DNA of 64,000 bases from Aphidius gifuensis (GCF_014905175.1 NC_057790.1:10783298-10847297); one strand, 5' to 3'; shown: positions 1 through 9,573, counted from the stretch's first letter. The notes: generated by a model not told the origin, from the sequence alone. Numbers and translations are program-made.

Positions 1-2
1 AA

Positions 3-98
3 AGAAGAGTTTTAACATTACAATGTATTGGAGAAAATAATCAAGTTGTATTATTAGAAAATTGGCCTAAGCCTATACACACAATATTCAATAAATAA
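3..98 (+). CDS. 3' end of an unidentified gene entering from the left edge
   Basis: An open frame runs in from the window edge for 31 codons and ends in TAA, with overlapping AATAAA-like hexamers at the stop. The reading (…LQCIGENNQVVLLENWPKP…) looks like ordinary protein rather than AT-rich noise. It converges on the Polinton integrase gene, whose stop lies about 80 bp further on. It may be an extra Polinton gene or a host gene next to the element. I do not recognise it, and too little is visible to name it. Confidence 0.35.
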   Translation, partial: RRVLTLQCIGENNQVVLLENWPKPIHTIFNK

Positions 99-178
99 AT
101 TACATTTGAAAAAATTTATTTTGTTATAATTTTTTATTAAAAAATTCTTATACCTATATACATTGTAAATATAATTAT

Positions 179-1156
179 TCATAATTCTGATTCATTTTCC
201 CATGTATCATGTTCAGAATCGAAACCTAACCATCTTACAAGTACTTTATTTTTACGTTTTTTTAAAATTTTTTCAACAAGATATATATCTGGATAGCGTA
301 CTGGACTCAGTTCTTCTTGATAAAAACATCCTTCAACATTGTTATCTTGATAGTCAGCAAGCTTGTAAGTTATCGGTATTGTATTCAATACTTTTGTGAT
401 TGTAAAAACTTCAGTTGTCCAATTGGGAGTGTAGCCTTTTTCGAAAATTTTTTTATATTTACATATTCGCACTTTATCACCAATTTTAAATTTTTTTTTC
501 AACTTTGATGTGACACAAAACATTGGATTTTGATTATGATATATTTCCCTCAATATATCCTTTTCATTGTTTTTAGTTACATTTTTTGGTTTCATTTTTA
601 TAGTTCTGTGCTTTGTATTATTATAATTTCTAATCAATTCAGGAAGTATAGTCAACCATTTATAACTGCCTTGGAATGTAAATCTTTCCCACATTCGATT
701 TTTCAGGGTTCTATTAAACCTTTCGACTATATCTGCTTTTAAAGTACTATATGTTGAGTACATATTTATATTATATTTTTTCATGAGATTCTTAAATTCA
801 CTGTTGTAAAATTCTTTGCCTTGATCGACATGTAAATGTTTTTTTGGATATCGACCTTTCAGGAAAACAGATTTCATCGCTGCAGTAACATCTTTTGCAC
901 TTTTTGTCTTGAGTGGTACAGCAAATGCATATTTGGAAAAATTATCAATTATTGTAAGTATAAACTTGTAATTTTCATTTACGGAAGCATATGCACTCAT
1001 GTCGACAAGATCACATTGCCATGTTTCATCGAGAGCTCTAATGTCAACATGTCTACGTTGATAATATCTGCGAGCAGGCTTGTGTAGCTCATGTTCCACA
1101 ACGCTTCTCAAATAGTTATTGTCTTCTTTTTTATTATTTTTTTTTGTTTTATTCAT
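179..1156 (-). CDS. Polinton/Maverick integrase (DDE core plus chromodomain)
   Basis: A 325-residue retroviral-type integrase with an ATG start at 1156. The rve catalytic core spans about residues 40-190. Candidate acidic residues are D49 or D52 (CDLVDM), D111 (HVDQGKEF) and E145 (DIVERFNR). The C terminus (about 291-325) is a chromodomain with the pattern YLVEKIL…VLVRWLGF…TWE, typical of Polinton and Ty3/gypsy-type integrases and thought to guide insertion to chromatin. The frame is uninterrupted. In Polintons this gene lies near one terminal inverted repeat and catalyses insertion with a 6-bp duplication. Here it is the leftmost recognisable gene, so the terminal repeat probably lies left of the window. 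The next gene ends 2 bp upstream of this start, suggesting co-transcription. Family assignment is secure; activity is not shown. Confidence 0.93.
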   Translation of the reverse strand: MNKTKKNNKKEDNNYLRSVVEHELHKPARRYYQRRHVDIRALDETWQCDLVDMSAYASVNENYKFILTIIDNFSKYAFAVPLKTKSAKDVTAAMKSVFLKGRYPKKHLHVDQGKEFYNSEFKNLMKKYNINMYSTYSTLKADIVERFNRTLKNRMWERFTFQGSYKWLTILPELIRNYNNTKHRTIKMKPKNVTKNNEKDILREIYHNQNPMFCVTSKLKKKFKIGDKVRICKYKKIFEKGYTPNWTTEVFTITKVLNTIPITYKLADYQDNNVEGCFYQEELSPVRYPDIYLVEKILKKRKNKVLVRWLGFDSEHDTWENESEL

Positions 1157-1158
1157 TT

Positions 1159-1590
1159 TTATTTTTGATTTTCTAAACGTACTCTCAAATTTTCTGTCAA
1201 ATAGTGAGATATACTTGCAACTTCTGTACTCAGCTCATCTAATGTATGACGTGATTTTTCAACACTTTTTTGCAATGTGTCCACTTTGATTGTCAGTTTA
1301 CTAATGACTTCAGTGATATATTTTTGACTATCTTCTTGCATTATTCTAAGTAGATTATTAGTTTCATTTTTAATTAGAATCAGTGCTACTTTTTTTGAGA
1401 CAGCATCATTCATGTCTTGAGCATCGGCAATGTGACATAATTTTTTTTCTGCAATGTCATAATTTCCGTCTTCTGTAAATTTGAAACCTTCTCCAGGTGG
1501 TCCTCTTATTGTATCGCCATCACTTTTTCCTTCGATAGAATATTTTCGTTTATTTGATAATTGACGTCCAAATATATCAACACTAGACAT
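1159..1590 (-). CDS. Polinton accessory protein, coiled-coil rich
   Basis: An ATG-initiated 143-residue open frame ending 2 bp before the integrase start, on the same strand. The N terminus resembles a short tail (DIFGRQ…, then GPPGEGFKFTEDGNYDI). The C-terminal half is heptad-like and charged (LRIMQEDSQKYITEVISKL… and VDTLQKSVEKSRHTLDELST), which suggests a coiled coil. No catalytic motif is visible. Its place between integrase and the next conserved Polinton gene suggests a structural or assembly role, but that is inference. The frame is intact. Confidence 0.7.
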   Translation of the reverse strand: MSSVDIFGRQLSNKRKYSIEGKSDGDTIRGPPGEGFKFTEDGNYDIAEKKLCHIADAQDMNDAVSKKVALILIKNETNNLLRIMQEDSQKYITEVISKLTIKVDTLQKSVEKSRHTLDELSTEVASISHYLTENLRVRLENQK

Positions 1591-1648
1591 TATTCCACTC
1601 CAATGTCCTTTTAATGACTGTACATTAAAGACTGAATGAACATATATA

Positions 1649-2663
1649 TTAACAAATAATACCAGCTTCTCTTAATTCTTCATTAATTGAAAGAATTTCA
1701 TTAGCGTGACTATTATTGCCAGCTTTTTCTGAAGCTACAAGTAATTGAAGACGATTGACAAGCTCATTGGGATCATCCCAATATATATAATTTGTATTAT
1801 TTATTTTATTTTTTTGTAGTGTTTTGTATTTTGGTAATACAAGTGCTGAACCTTTTTTGCTCTCTACTTTTTGTTTTCTTAAAGACTTGACAAACAGTGA
1901 TACATAATTTTTATATTTTTGTGTCCTGTTTGTCAGAAATGCACCATCAGGTTTGAAATTTTTACGATGTGCATTTGTTAATTTTATAATTTCAATAAAA
2001 ATTTCTCGATCAACTTTCCGAATAATAGATGCATTAGGTGATTGTTGAAATAATAACTCCAAGAGACCTTGAGTAGCCGGATAAATTTTATCTTTCACAT
2101 AAATATGATGATTTTTTATTTCAATCATTGAATTACCAAACAATAATTTATTGTTTTTTAATTTTTGAATGGTGTACATTGTATTTTGAGCCTTGTCATG
2201 AGAATTTATTGATTTTTGCCTTTCAAGGTGCTTCTTCATCATCCAAATTTTTTTCTCCGTTATATCTTCGTCTGTGTCATCATCATCAGCATCACTAACA
2301 TTATTCTTATGAAAAGTTAACGGATCAATATCAATTTTTTCGTCATTATTTGTCAATATTGATTTTTCGTCTTCTCCTTCTGTCTCGTATTCTTCTTCTT
2401 CTGTCGTGTATTCTTCTTCTTTTCTTTGAGCATTATTTTTTTTTCTGCTTGATTTTTACTGGAACTTGGTGCTGGTTTTTGTTTTGATACATCTGCTAGC
2501 ATTTTTTTTAAAGGCTCAGTTATAGGTCCTAACACCTCACTTGTTATTCTTTCATTTTCAACTCGACCATATTTAATTAATTTATGTTTACGTCTTATAG
2601 AGTCACTTGCTTTACAATTTCATGCAATAATGATTTTTCAGCATGTAAGTTTGTATGCTTCAT
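1649..2663 (-). pseudogene. Conserved Polinton protein of unknown function, broken by frameshifts
   Basis: Three overlapping minus-strand reading frames together look like one gene. It appears to begin at an ATG at 2663 and run to about 2605. It continues in a second frame (…IRRKHKLIKYGRVENER…PLKKMLADV) to a TGA at 2353-2355. A third frame, open from 2356 with only a TTG available as start, encodes the conserved C-terminal part ending with YIYWDDPNEL…GNNSHANEILS…EELREAGII. That C-terminal signature is common in insect Polintons as I remember them; its function is unknown. The middle is Lys/Asp rich and low in complexity. The absence of an ATG for the third frame and the 4-bp overlap with the second support two small indels in A/T-rich runs rather than three separate genes. 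Assembly errors in homopolymers are an alternative. Confidence 0.6.
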
Positions 2664-2773
2664 GATAGATAATGATGCTGTTGACAGTTCACAGTACACA
2701 ATCCTACTGTCTTTTATTTTGGAATTTTTACTATATATCGTATAATATTACTCTAAATTATCTAATATTTTTT

Positions 2774-3541
2774 TTAGATAGTAGATGTACCAGTGGTGGT
2801 AGCAGAGGGAGAAACTGTATTTTCAGCAGAATCGTTTGTAATGTTTATATAACAATCAAAACCTCTCCTGTATCGGCCATTATTAATGTCACTATCTTTG
2901 TCAATCACAAGGAATCCATATTTATCTTTATTCCAACATGTCGAGCATATATTGCGGAATTTTACAAATTCCATGTCAGTATTTACATGATCATTGTATA
3001 TATGCTTTAAATTTCTTTCATCTTGACGAAAAAGTACAAAAAAATTGGCATTATCTCTCACCAAATGTTTGGGTATGTGAGCATAGGTCTGAGATAAATA
3101 AAAACTATCAACTGCTTGATGTCTACCCATGCAGAAAAATGCTCGAACATTATCTTGTTTTTCTGTAGATATATCATCGAAAATCATCAGTGAATTTGGT
3201 CTAGCCTCTGCTGGTTGAATAACTTTCTCATGTTCATTGAATGGAAAATAACCTATTTCTTCAACATTATTAATAATTTTTTCGAGAAATTTGTACTTTG
3301 GCTGATTCAGCGATTTGGAATACACATAAACATTCTCAAATCTTAATCCATTTGGGTGAATTATTATTGCAAAAAGAGCGTTTGTTTTGCCAGAATTTGA
3401 AGGTCCACAAAATACACCTCTCACACTATTCGGTAATAAACTTCCATGTCTTTTTTCAGATGGTTTTTTTGGATTAGTTTTTTGCACAATTTGATCAAAA
3501 TTGATGACTGGCAACTTTAATGGTTGTTCTTGAAATTCCAT
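2774..3541 (-). CDS. Polinton FtsK/HerA-type DNA packaging ATPase
   Basis: A 255-residue ATPase counted from the ATG at 3541; the frame stays open to 3565 with only a TTG there. Walker A is GPSNSGKT at about residues 46-53 and Walker B is LMIFDD at about 118-123. The arrangement matches the A32-like genome-packaging ATPases that Polintons share with adenovirus-like and nucleocytoplasmic viruses. In those relatives the enzyme pumps DNA into preformed capsids. The frame is intact. The gene is transcribed away from the PLA2-like gene, with a short shared promoter region between them (3542-3649). Confidence 0.92.
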   Translation of the reverse strand: MEFQEQPLKLPVINFDQIVQKTNPKKPSEKRHGSLLPNSVRGVFCGPSNSGKTNALFAIIIHPNGLRFENVYVYSKSLNQPKYKFLEKIINNVEEIGYFPFNEHEKVIQPAEARPNSLMIFDDISTEKQDNVRAFFCMGRHQAVDSFYLSQTYAHIPKHLVRDNANFFVLFRQDERNLKHIYNDHVNTDMEFVKFRNICSTCWNKDKYGFLVIDKDSDINNGRYRRGFDCYINITNDSAENTVSPSATTTGTSTI

Positions 3542-3565
3542 GTTTCTTTTTTTACAACTGAACAA

Positions 3566-3649
3566 GCTGCTAGCTTAATCTGTACTAACGTGAAAACATA
3601 TAAATACTCGGGATTTTATTGAATGCAGTTAGTTCTTCAAAGACAATGA
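3566..3649 (+). promoter_or_regulatory. Divergent promoter region with TATA box and initiator-like site
   Basis: The spacer between the divergent ATPase (-) and PLA2-like (+) genes contains TATAAATA at 3599-3606 and a GCAGTT initiator-like site at 3625-3630. They are about 26 nt apart on the plus strand, a normal distance for an arthropod TATA-Inr pair. This would start transcription about 20 nt before the PLA2-like reading frame. It is a motif match only. Confidence 0.45.
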
Positions 3650-4582
3650 TTGAGCATCAACGTGCAAAAAAAAAAAATAAAAAAAAAAGATAAAAAAAAA
3701 AAAGGAAGGGGTCTGTTGAACAGTATCATCAATAGCCTGCCATTTGAATTACACGTTCCACAGTATAATTATTGTGGCCCGGGTACAAAGCTCGATAAAA
3801 GATTAGCTCGTGGTGATCGCGGTGTTAATCCATTGGATGAACATTGTCGTGAGCATGATATAAGCTACTCAAAAAATCCTGACAACCTCCAAGAACGACA
3901 TAAAGCTGATAAAATACTTGCCGATAAAGCTTGGCAACGTGTATTTGCCAAAGATTCGTCACTTGGTGAAAGAGCCGTAGCTTGGGGTGTGACAACTGCA
4001 ATGAATTTGAAAACGAAACTTGGTATGGGTTTAAATAGAAGCAAAAAGAATAAAAAAATTCATCATAAAATCAAGAAAATACAAACAACTGAAAAGAATG
4101 ATAAAACAGTTAAAATCATCCCAAAACAAAAATATAAAAAGTATTTAACAAGTCTCAACAGAATTATAGATATATCAAAACAATCTATAAAGCCTGGAAT
4201 CACTGACCCAATAAAGACGGTTCTGAAAAGTGCACGTGTTGCTGTCAAAAAAGTTGGTGGAAAAAAAAAAATTTGTTTACCACGTATTTTACCTCTTCCA
4301 TTAAATAAAGAAAATAACAGTGATGGTAGTATACTACCATTTTTAATACCACTATTTGCTGGATTAAGTGCATCTGGTGCTATGACGGGTGGTGCAGCAA
4401 CAATTTCAAAGACAATAAATGTTGTACATGCAGCAAAAAAATTACTACGAGAAAATCAACGTCATAATAAGAAAATGGAATCAATTGTATTGGGCAAAGG
4501 ATTATTTTTATCTCCTTACAAAAGAGGACTAGGTCTCTTTTTAAAGCCTGCAAAAAAAGTAAATAAGAAAAAAAACTTGTAA
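3650..4582 (+). CDS. Polinton PLA2-like virion protein
   Basis: A 310-residue basic protein. A secreted-phospholipase-A2/parvovirus-VP1-like core is visible: the calcium-loop motif YCGPGT at residues 41-46 and the HD catalytic pair in EHCREHDISYS at about 69-70. The C-terminal half has a hydrophobic Gly/Ala-rich stretch (LPFLIPLFAGLSASGAMTGG) followed by a basic tail. This resembles membrane-active minor virion proteins of adeno-like viruses. In parvoviruses the PLA2 domain acts on endosomal membrane; a similar role here is inference. The start is uncertain. A real ATG at 3646 is in another frame and a poly-A run follows (3666-3702), so the annotated frame opens with TTG. This suggests a homopolymer indel near the 5' end. 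The stop overlaps the protease start (TAATG). Confidence 0.85.
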   Translation: MSINVQKKKIKKKDKKKKGRGLLNSIINSLPFELHVPQYNYCGPGTKLDKRLARGDRGVNPLDEHCREHDISYSKNPDNLQERHKADKILADKAWQRVFAKDSSLGERAVAWGVTTAMNLKTKLGMGLNRSKKNKKIHHKIKKIQTTEKNDKTVKIIPKQKYKKYLTSLNRIIDISKQSIKPGITDPIKTVLKSARVAVKKVGGKKKICLPRILPLPLNKENNSDGSILPFLIPLFAGLSASGAMTGGAATISKTINVVHAAKKLLRENQRHNKKMESIVLGKGLFLSPYKRGLGLFLKPAKKVNKKKNL

Positions 4583-4944
4583 TGCTACCACATCGAGCTC
4601 TCACAAATATTGATATCATCAAATACGCCAAAGCTTTTAAAATTCCTTATTTCCGAGGAGTTTTCATGAGAAATGGTTTACCAATAACTGGTCCTCGTAA
4701 AAAAGAATCAGCAATTGTAAATCTTGATGATAAAGATGGTGCTGGTACACATTGGGTTGCATACAAAAAACGGCAAAATGATGTCATTTATTTCGATAGC
4801 TGTGGTGATTTGAAGCCTCCACAAGAGCTGATTAATTATCTCGGTGTTGGTAGCATTAAATATAATTATGAAAAATATCAAAATTATAATACAATTGTTT
4901 GCGGTCATCTATGTCTCAAATTTCTGGCTGGCAAGAGACTATAA
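4582..4944 (+). CDS. Polinton adenain-like cysteine protease
   Basis: A 120-residue protein with the adenovirus-protease fold signature: His in GTHWVAY, an acidic residue in YFDSCG, and Cys in VCGHLCL near the C terminus. It is short but typical of Polinton proteases. The ATG at 4582 overlaps the TAA of the preceding gene, so translation may be coupled or the transcript polycistronic. In related viruses the enzyme matures capsid and core proteins. The frame is intact. Confidence 0.9.
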   Translation: MLPHRALTNIDIIKYAKAFKIPYFRGVFMRNGLPITGPRKKESAIVNLDDKDGAGTHWVAYKKRQNDVIYFDSCGDLKPPQELINYLGVGSIKYNYEKYQNYNTIVCGHLCLKFLAGKRL

Positions 4945-4978
4945 ATAATCATGACACATGCTAAAATAATCATTAGTC

Positions 4979-5671
4979 ATGGATGATTCATTTACGTTGA
5001 CATTATCGGGCAGGTCATCGACTCTTGAAACACAATACTTCCCGCCGATTGAGTTGTCAGCAAATAAAAATTACGTTGCTGGGCTTGTCGAGTTTACAAC
5101 ATTTAATTCTATACCGAATATTGACGTTGGTAACAATAAAGTCTACATTGAAGGTTGTAAACTGATTACAATTCCAACAGGAAGTTATGAAATTGAGGAT
5201 ATTGAAAGTTATATCCAAAAAGCAATATGTCAGAATGACGTTACTATAAGTATTAAACCAAATAACAATGAACTACATAGTGAGGTTAAATGTAACAAAC
5301 GTATTCATTTTGAAATAGAAGACTCGATTGGAAGATTGTTGGGCTTTACAAAACGAATCCTCGAAGCTGATATTCTACATAAATCTGACTTGCCTGTTGC
5401 CATATTAAAGGTCAATACACTCCAAATTCAGTGTAACATAACAACTGGTGCATATATGAATCAGCACAAAGTTCACACAATACATGAATTTTTCCCAGTT
5501 GTGCCTCCTGGATATAAGATTGTTGAAGTACCATCTCATGTCATTTATCTGCCAGTCACAGTGCAAGCAATACATCAATTGCAATTAAAAATTGTCGATC
5601 AGGATGGTGAAATTGTGAATTTCCGTGGAGAAACGATTACAATTCGACTACACATTAAAAGTGTCAAATAG
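4979..5671 (+). CDS. Polinton minor capsid (penton-like) protein
   Basis: A 230-residue, beta-rich protein with an ATG at 4979. The N-terminal pattern (FTLTLSGRSSTLE…FPPIELS, then NYVAGLVEFTTFNSIPN) and the position between the protease and the major capsid gene match the single-jelly-roll penton protein of Polintons. It would form capsid vertices. The frame is complete. It starts 34 bp after the protease stop on the same strand. Confidence 0.88.
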   Translation: MDDSFTLTLSGRSSTLETQYFPPIELSANKNYVAGLVEFTTFNSIPNIDVGNNKVYIEGCKLITIPTGSYEIEDIESYIQKAICQNDVTISIKPNNNELHSEVKCNKRIHFEIEDSIGRLLGFTKRILEADILHKSDLPVAILKVNTLQIQCNITTGAYMNQHKVHTIHEFFPVVPPGYKIVEVPSHVIYLPVTVQAIHQLQLKIVDQDGEIVNFRGETITIRLHIKSVK

Positions 5672-5682
5672 GACAAAAAAAT

Positions 5683-5880
5683 ATGGGCATCGTTTTTTTA
5701 AAAAAAAAAGAAAAAAAGAATAAACATAATAATAAAATAATTGGACAAAGCTATAAATGCGAGACATTATGCCAAAAAAAAATCAGTCAAAAGCAAGGAA
5801 GCAAAGCGATAACACATCAGAGTATTCAGTTTCTCAAGAGTCTCGGTCTCAGTCCACGTCAACAACATCTACGGAAATAG
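5683..5880 (+). CDS. Small basic open frame downstream of penton gene
   Basis: An ATG-initiated 65-residue frame, Lys/Gln rich, starting 11 bp after the penton stop. It overlaps, in another frame, a Ser-rich frame at 5769-5930. Much of the Lys content comes from a poly-A run (about 5701-5725). It may be a real small Polinton gene with an indel or simply chance. I do not recognise it. Confidence 0.3.
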   Translation: MGIVFLKKKEKKNKHNNKIIGQSYKCETLCQKKISQKQGSKAITHQSIQFLKSLGLSPRQQHLRK

Positions 5881-5930
5881 AAGTGTCATTTTGTTGCTTT
5901 TTTTGTATTATACCATGGATGAAATTTTAA
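5769..5930 (+). CDS. Small Ser/Thr-rich frame ending in a Cys/Phe-rich tail
   Basis: A 53-residue ATG frame: basic start (MPKKNQSKARKQ), then Ser/Thr/Glu-rich, then a compact hydrophobic cysteine-rich end (VSFCCFFCIIPW). It overlaps the start of the capsid gene (ATG at 5915), so the gene pair would overlap in different frames. The composition change and hydrophobic end make it more protein-like than the other frame here. No family recognised. Confidence 0.35.
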   Translation: MPKKNQSKARKQSDNTSEYSVSQESRSQSTSTTSTEIEVSFCCFFCIIPWMKF

Positions 5931-5940
5931 TTATATTATA

Positions 5941-7246
5941 CCCTAGCGAAAATGCCGATAGTCGGATTGTGCACTGATCTCATACAAAAACGACACAAAA
6001 CCGACACACGATTATAAGAATTTCTAAGTCACAAAAATAAATAGTAAGAAGCATTTAAAAAATAAAATATTATGTCTAAAAATTTCTAAATAATATTTTT
6101 ATAATTTGAGACACATTAGAATTTTTTTTAAATAATTTTTTTATTGAAAAAACTCAATTCTGTTGATGTATTAAAAGTGAGGTTAGCTGTCAGAATCATC
6201 TGTACACGACTGTGAGATTCAGTGAGATTTTACAATTCTCACACAATTCCGACACACGACTGTGAGAATTGTAAATCCGACACAATTCCGACACAAATCC
6301 GACAGACGTACGACAGTTCATTTTTATTTTGTATTTAATATAAAAAAAGAGCATTTTATTAATAAAAATTTGTGTTCAATATTAAAGTTATAATATTTTA
6401 ATAATTTTAGGCATATTAGATTTTTTTTTTTTTTGAATAAATTTTGATAAAAAAAATAATTGGAATCGTCTGTGAGAATTTGCGATTTGCAAAAATTTTT
6501 GTTTAATAATAAAATTATAATCTTTTAATAATTATAGGCAAATTAGATTTTTTTAAAATTATTTTATTAGAAAATTATCATTTTTTGGTTTTTTTTTCAA
6601 AACTAATACATTTAATCAGTTTCCCACGTATTTGGTATTTTTGTAAATCGAATGTAATTCGTAATGAAACCATGTATTTGGTTTCCCATGTTTCCAATTA
6701 TTTTTTTTGTCAAAATTTATTCAAAAAAAAAAACTAATATGTCTAAAATTATTAAAATATTATAACTTTAATATTGAACAAAAATTTTTATCAATAAAAT
6801 GCTTTTTTTCATATTAAATACAAAATATAAAAATATACTGTCGTACGTCTGTCGGAATTGTGTCGGAATTGTGTCGGATTTACAATTCTCACAGTTGCTC
6901 ACAGTCGTGTGTCGGAATTGTGTCGGAATTGTGTGAGAATTGTAAAATCTCACAGACGTGTACAGATGATTCTGACAGCTAACCTCGGTTATAATACATA
7001 AACAGAATGAAGTTTTTTCAATAAAAAAATTATTTAAAAAAAATTCTAATGTGTCTTAAATTATAAGAATATTATTTAGAAATTTTTAGACATAATATTT
7101 TATTTTCTAAATGCTTTTTACTTTTTATTTTTGTGACTTAGAAATTCTTATAGTCGTGTGTCGGTTTTGTGTCGTTTTTGTATGAGATCAGTGCACAAAC
7201 CGACTGTCGGATTGGTGTCGGATCGGTGTCGCCATTTTCGCTAGGG
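5941..7246. mobile_element. 1.3-kb foldback MITE inside the DIRS-like left repeat
   Basis: A long imperfect palindrome with terminal CCCTAGCGAAAATG / CATTTTCGCTAGGG, flanked by TA on both sides (5939-5940 and 7247-7248). The arms are rich in short CCGACAC/GTGTCGG units. The TA duplication suggests Tc1/mariner-type mobilisation. Its insertion splits the DIRS-like left repeat: the 13 bases left of it (5928-5940) and the bases right of it together match the internal complementary region at 9574-9618. A related degraded copy lies at about 55010-56190. No coding capacity. Confidence 0.85.
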
Positions 7247-7408
7247 TACGTCTCGTTCTCGATGATAGTATAACATGTAGTAGTATCGATAAGCTAGAGA
7301 ATACCACAACCTTTAGAGTATTTTTTTTTTTTTTTTTTAATTTACGTGTAGGTGTCGCCCTATAATTGGGCCTACCGCCATTACGTGTACTTTTTATTCA
7401 TAACGTTT
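7247..7408 (+). repeat. Left inverted terminal repeat of the DIRS-like element (main part)
   Basis: Repeated in inverse orientation at 9752-9913 with only a few differences. Landmarks are GATAGTATAACATGTAGTAG, the TCGATAAGCTAGAGAATACC block, a poly-T run, and ACGTGTAGGTGTCGCCC. Its first 33 bp are repeated exactly and inverted at 9574-9606. Confidence 0.85.
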
Positions 7409-7487
7409 CGTTGTGCCTGAGGATTCAGACGCCAATAGAGTAAAACAATTATTGTTAATTAATAAAAAATTAACATTAATAACAACA

Positions 7488-8632
7488 ATGTCAGGACACA
7501 GTTCCAAAAAACGGTCACGCTCTCGTTCACAACATCGTGAAAGAAGCAGTGACAGAAAAATGAGGAAGATGCAGGAACAATTGGATAGCCTCATGAAAAT
7601 GACAAAGGCATTAATCCAGAATCAGCAAACACCTCAAAAAGAATATAACAAAAGAGAGGAAACTGATGACAACAAAAAATCAGGTAAAAAAAAAAAAAAA
7701 AAAAAAACCTCTTGATTTCCACACGAATGATAGAGGTGATCAACCTCCACACGAGGTTGATCGGGACACACTCCCATATTAAAATAATTCTCTCCCTCTC
7801 TCTCTCTCTGTTTTTTTCTCTCAAAAAATGACAATAAGTCAAACAGGACAACAAGTCCAACCAGACAATAAGTCTAACCGACAATAAGTCACCACAATGC
7901 ATTTAAACATCTCTTTTTTCCTTCCTAGATGAAGCAAAGAAAAGCATTGAAAAACCGAGAGAAATATCAGAGATAGAAAAGTCTTCTGATGAAGCAAGTC
8001 ATCAGGAACAAGAAGATGTTGAAGTTGTCACAACAGTGGCTAACATAGATTTGATTAAATCTTTGGGGGATGACCCAACCATACCCAAGTCAACTCTCAA
8101 TGATCATGCAGAAATAAAATCGAGATGGGGGAATTGGAAAAATAAGGGTCTACCTGAAAAGACCAAAAAAGAAATCTTGGAAAAATATCCAAGAAATGGA
8201 GATATGCATTTGGAAGCTCCAAAGGTAAATTTACCAGTTCCAATGACTCCAATGGCCACTAAAAGAGACCAACATTTCATTGAAACACAAAATTGTGTTG
8301 GTTCAGCCATTGGAGCACTCAGCTCAGCTATATCAATGATGCTAAATGCTGCCCCTGGTGAAGATATTGATCAGGAAGAATTTTCAGAATACCTGTCTCA
8401 CACTGGACAGTTATTAACTGACATTTTCTACCAATTGTCAATGACAAGAAAATCTTTTATCACACCATTGATGGATAAAATTTATAAATCAACTTTGGAT
8501 GAGGCAACACCAGATGAATGGCTTTATGGAGAAAAATTCTCTGACCAGGTGAAAGATGCAAAAGTCTTGGAAAAAACAAGTACAAGCATTAAAGCATCAG
8601 ACAAAAAATTCATTAACAGACTCAACAATTAA
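7488..8632 (+). CDS. Gag-like protein of the DIRS-like element, two exons joined(7488..7683,7929..8632)
   Basis: The first exon starts at ATG 7488 and encodes an Arg/Ser-rich basic tail (SGHSSKKRSRSRSQ…) and a short helix. Unspliced, it would stop at 7713-7715 in a poly-A-derived Lys run. A GT at 7684 and a polypyrimidine-AG at 7918-7928 define a 245-bp intron. Splicing joins codon phase 1 exactly to the frame that runs on to 8632, giving 299 residues. The second exon resembles the ORF1/Gag-like protein of animal DIRS and PAT elements: DLIKSLGDDP, RWGNWKNKGL, a KYPRNGDMHLEAPKVN block and a RDQHFIETQ helix. A role in particle formation is inferred from family position only. An intron in a retroelement gag is odd, because an RNA intermediate would be expected to lose it unless splicing is regulated. 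Confidence 0.75.
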
Positions 8633-8638
8633 ACAATA

Positions 8639-9517
8639 TCAAGTATCATTAAAAAGATGGCCGTGGAATTATTCACATAAAAAAACAAATTGATCTATTC
8701 AATGCATCAACACAAGATATTATTGGGTTTTTTTTTAACTGAAAGATTTGAAGAAGGAGCAAAATATAACACATTAAATTCTGCCAGAGCTGCCATATCC
8801 ATTATATCATCTCGTGATGTATCACAAGATGGACTTTTATCTCGTTTTCTTAAAGGAGTATATAAACAAAAACCAACAAGACCAAAATACTCCAGCACTT
8901 GGGATGTTTCAGTTGTTTTAAATTATTTAAAAACACATCACCCACTTGATTCACTTAACCTCAAAGAGGCAGGTAAAAAACTTGCCACTTTGTTGATGTT
9001 AACAACAGCTCAAAGATTACAAACTTTATCATTGATAAACATTGATAACATCGAATTATCATCATCAAAAATGATAATAAAAGTACCAGATCAAATAAAG
9101 ACATCAAGACCTGGTGCACTCCAACCAGAGTTGATCTTGGAAGTTTTCAATGAAGATCCAAAGATTTGTGCAGTATCAGTTACACAAGAATACTTAAAAT
9201 ACACAAAAGAACACAGAAAAGAAAACAACAAAAAGCTGTTCTTATCATCAACAAAACCATACGGTGCTGTTGGTGCCCAAACTCTGGGCCACTGGATAAA
9301 AGATACACTTCAAGAAGCAGGTGTTGATACTAATCAATTTACAGCATATAGCACAAAACATGCTGCAGTATCAACAGCATATCAAAAAGGTGTCAATATA
9401 GACACAATAAGACGTACAGCTGTATGGTCAACACAATCAAAGATGTTTGCAAAATTTTACAATAAACCAATTGTGTCATGTGCGGATTCATTTAACCGTT
9501 CTATATTAAAACAATAA
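8639..9517 (+). pseudogene. DIRS-type tyrosine recombinase, probably inactive
   Basis: The main frame (open from 8690, first ATG 8702) encodes the catalytic domain: Arg in TTAQRLQTLS, then AYSTKHAAVSTA, then RRTAVWS and FAKFYNKP with the presumed nucleophile Tyr. Family members normally have HxxR at the second box; here it reads YSTK, so both the His and the Arg are replaced. N-terminal family features (QYQVSLKRWPW, then DLFNASTQDIIGFF) are readable just upstream, but only in other frames. One shift falls near 8690 and another in the T run at about 8729-8737. The gene follows the Gag-like stop by a few bases. In DIRS elements this enzyme integrates a circular DNA. Frame damage and box-II changes argue that this copy no longer works. 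Confidence 0.8.
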
Positions 9518-9573
9518 AATAAATAAATACACATATAGGTTGTGTCTAATATTTTAATTATGCACTGAACATC

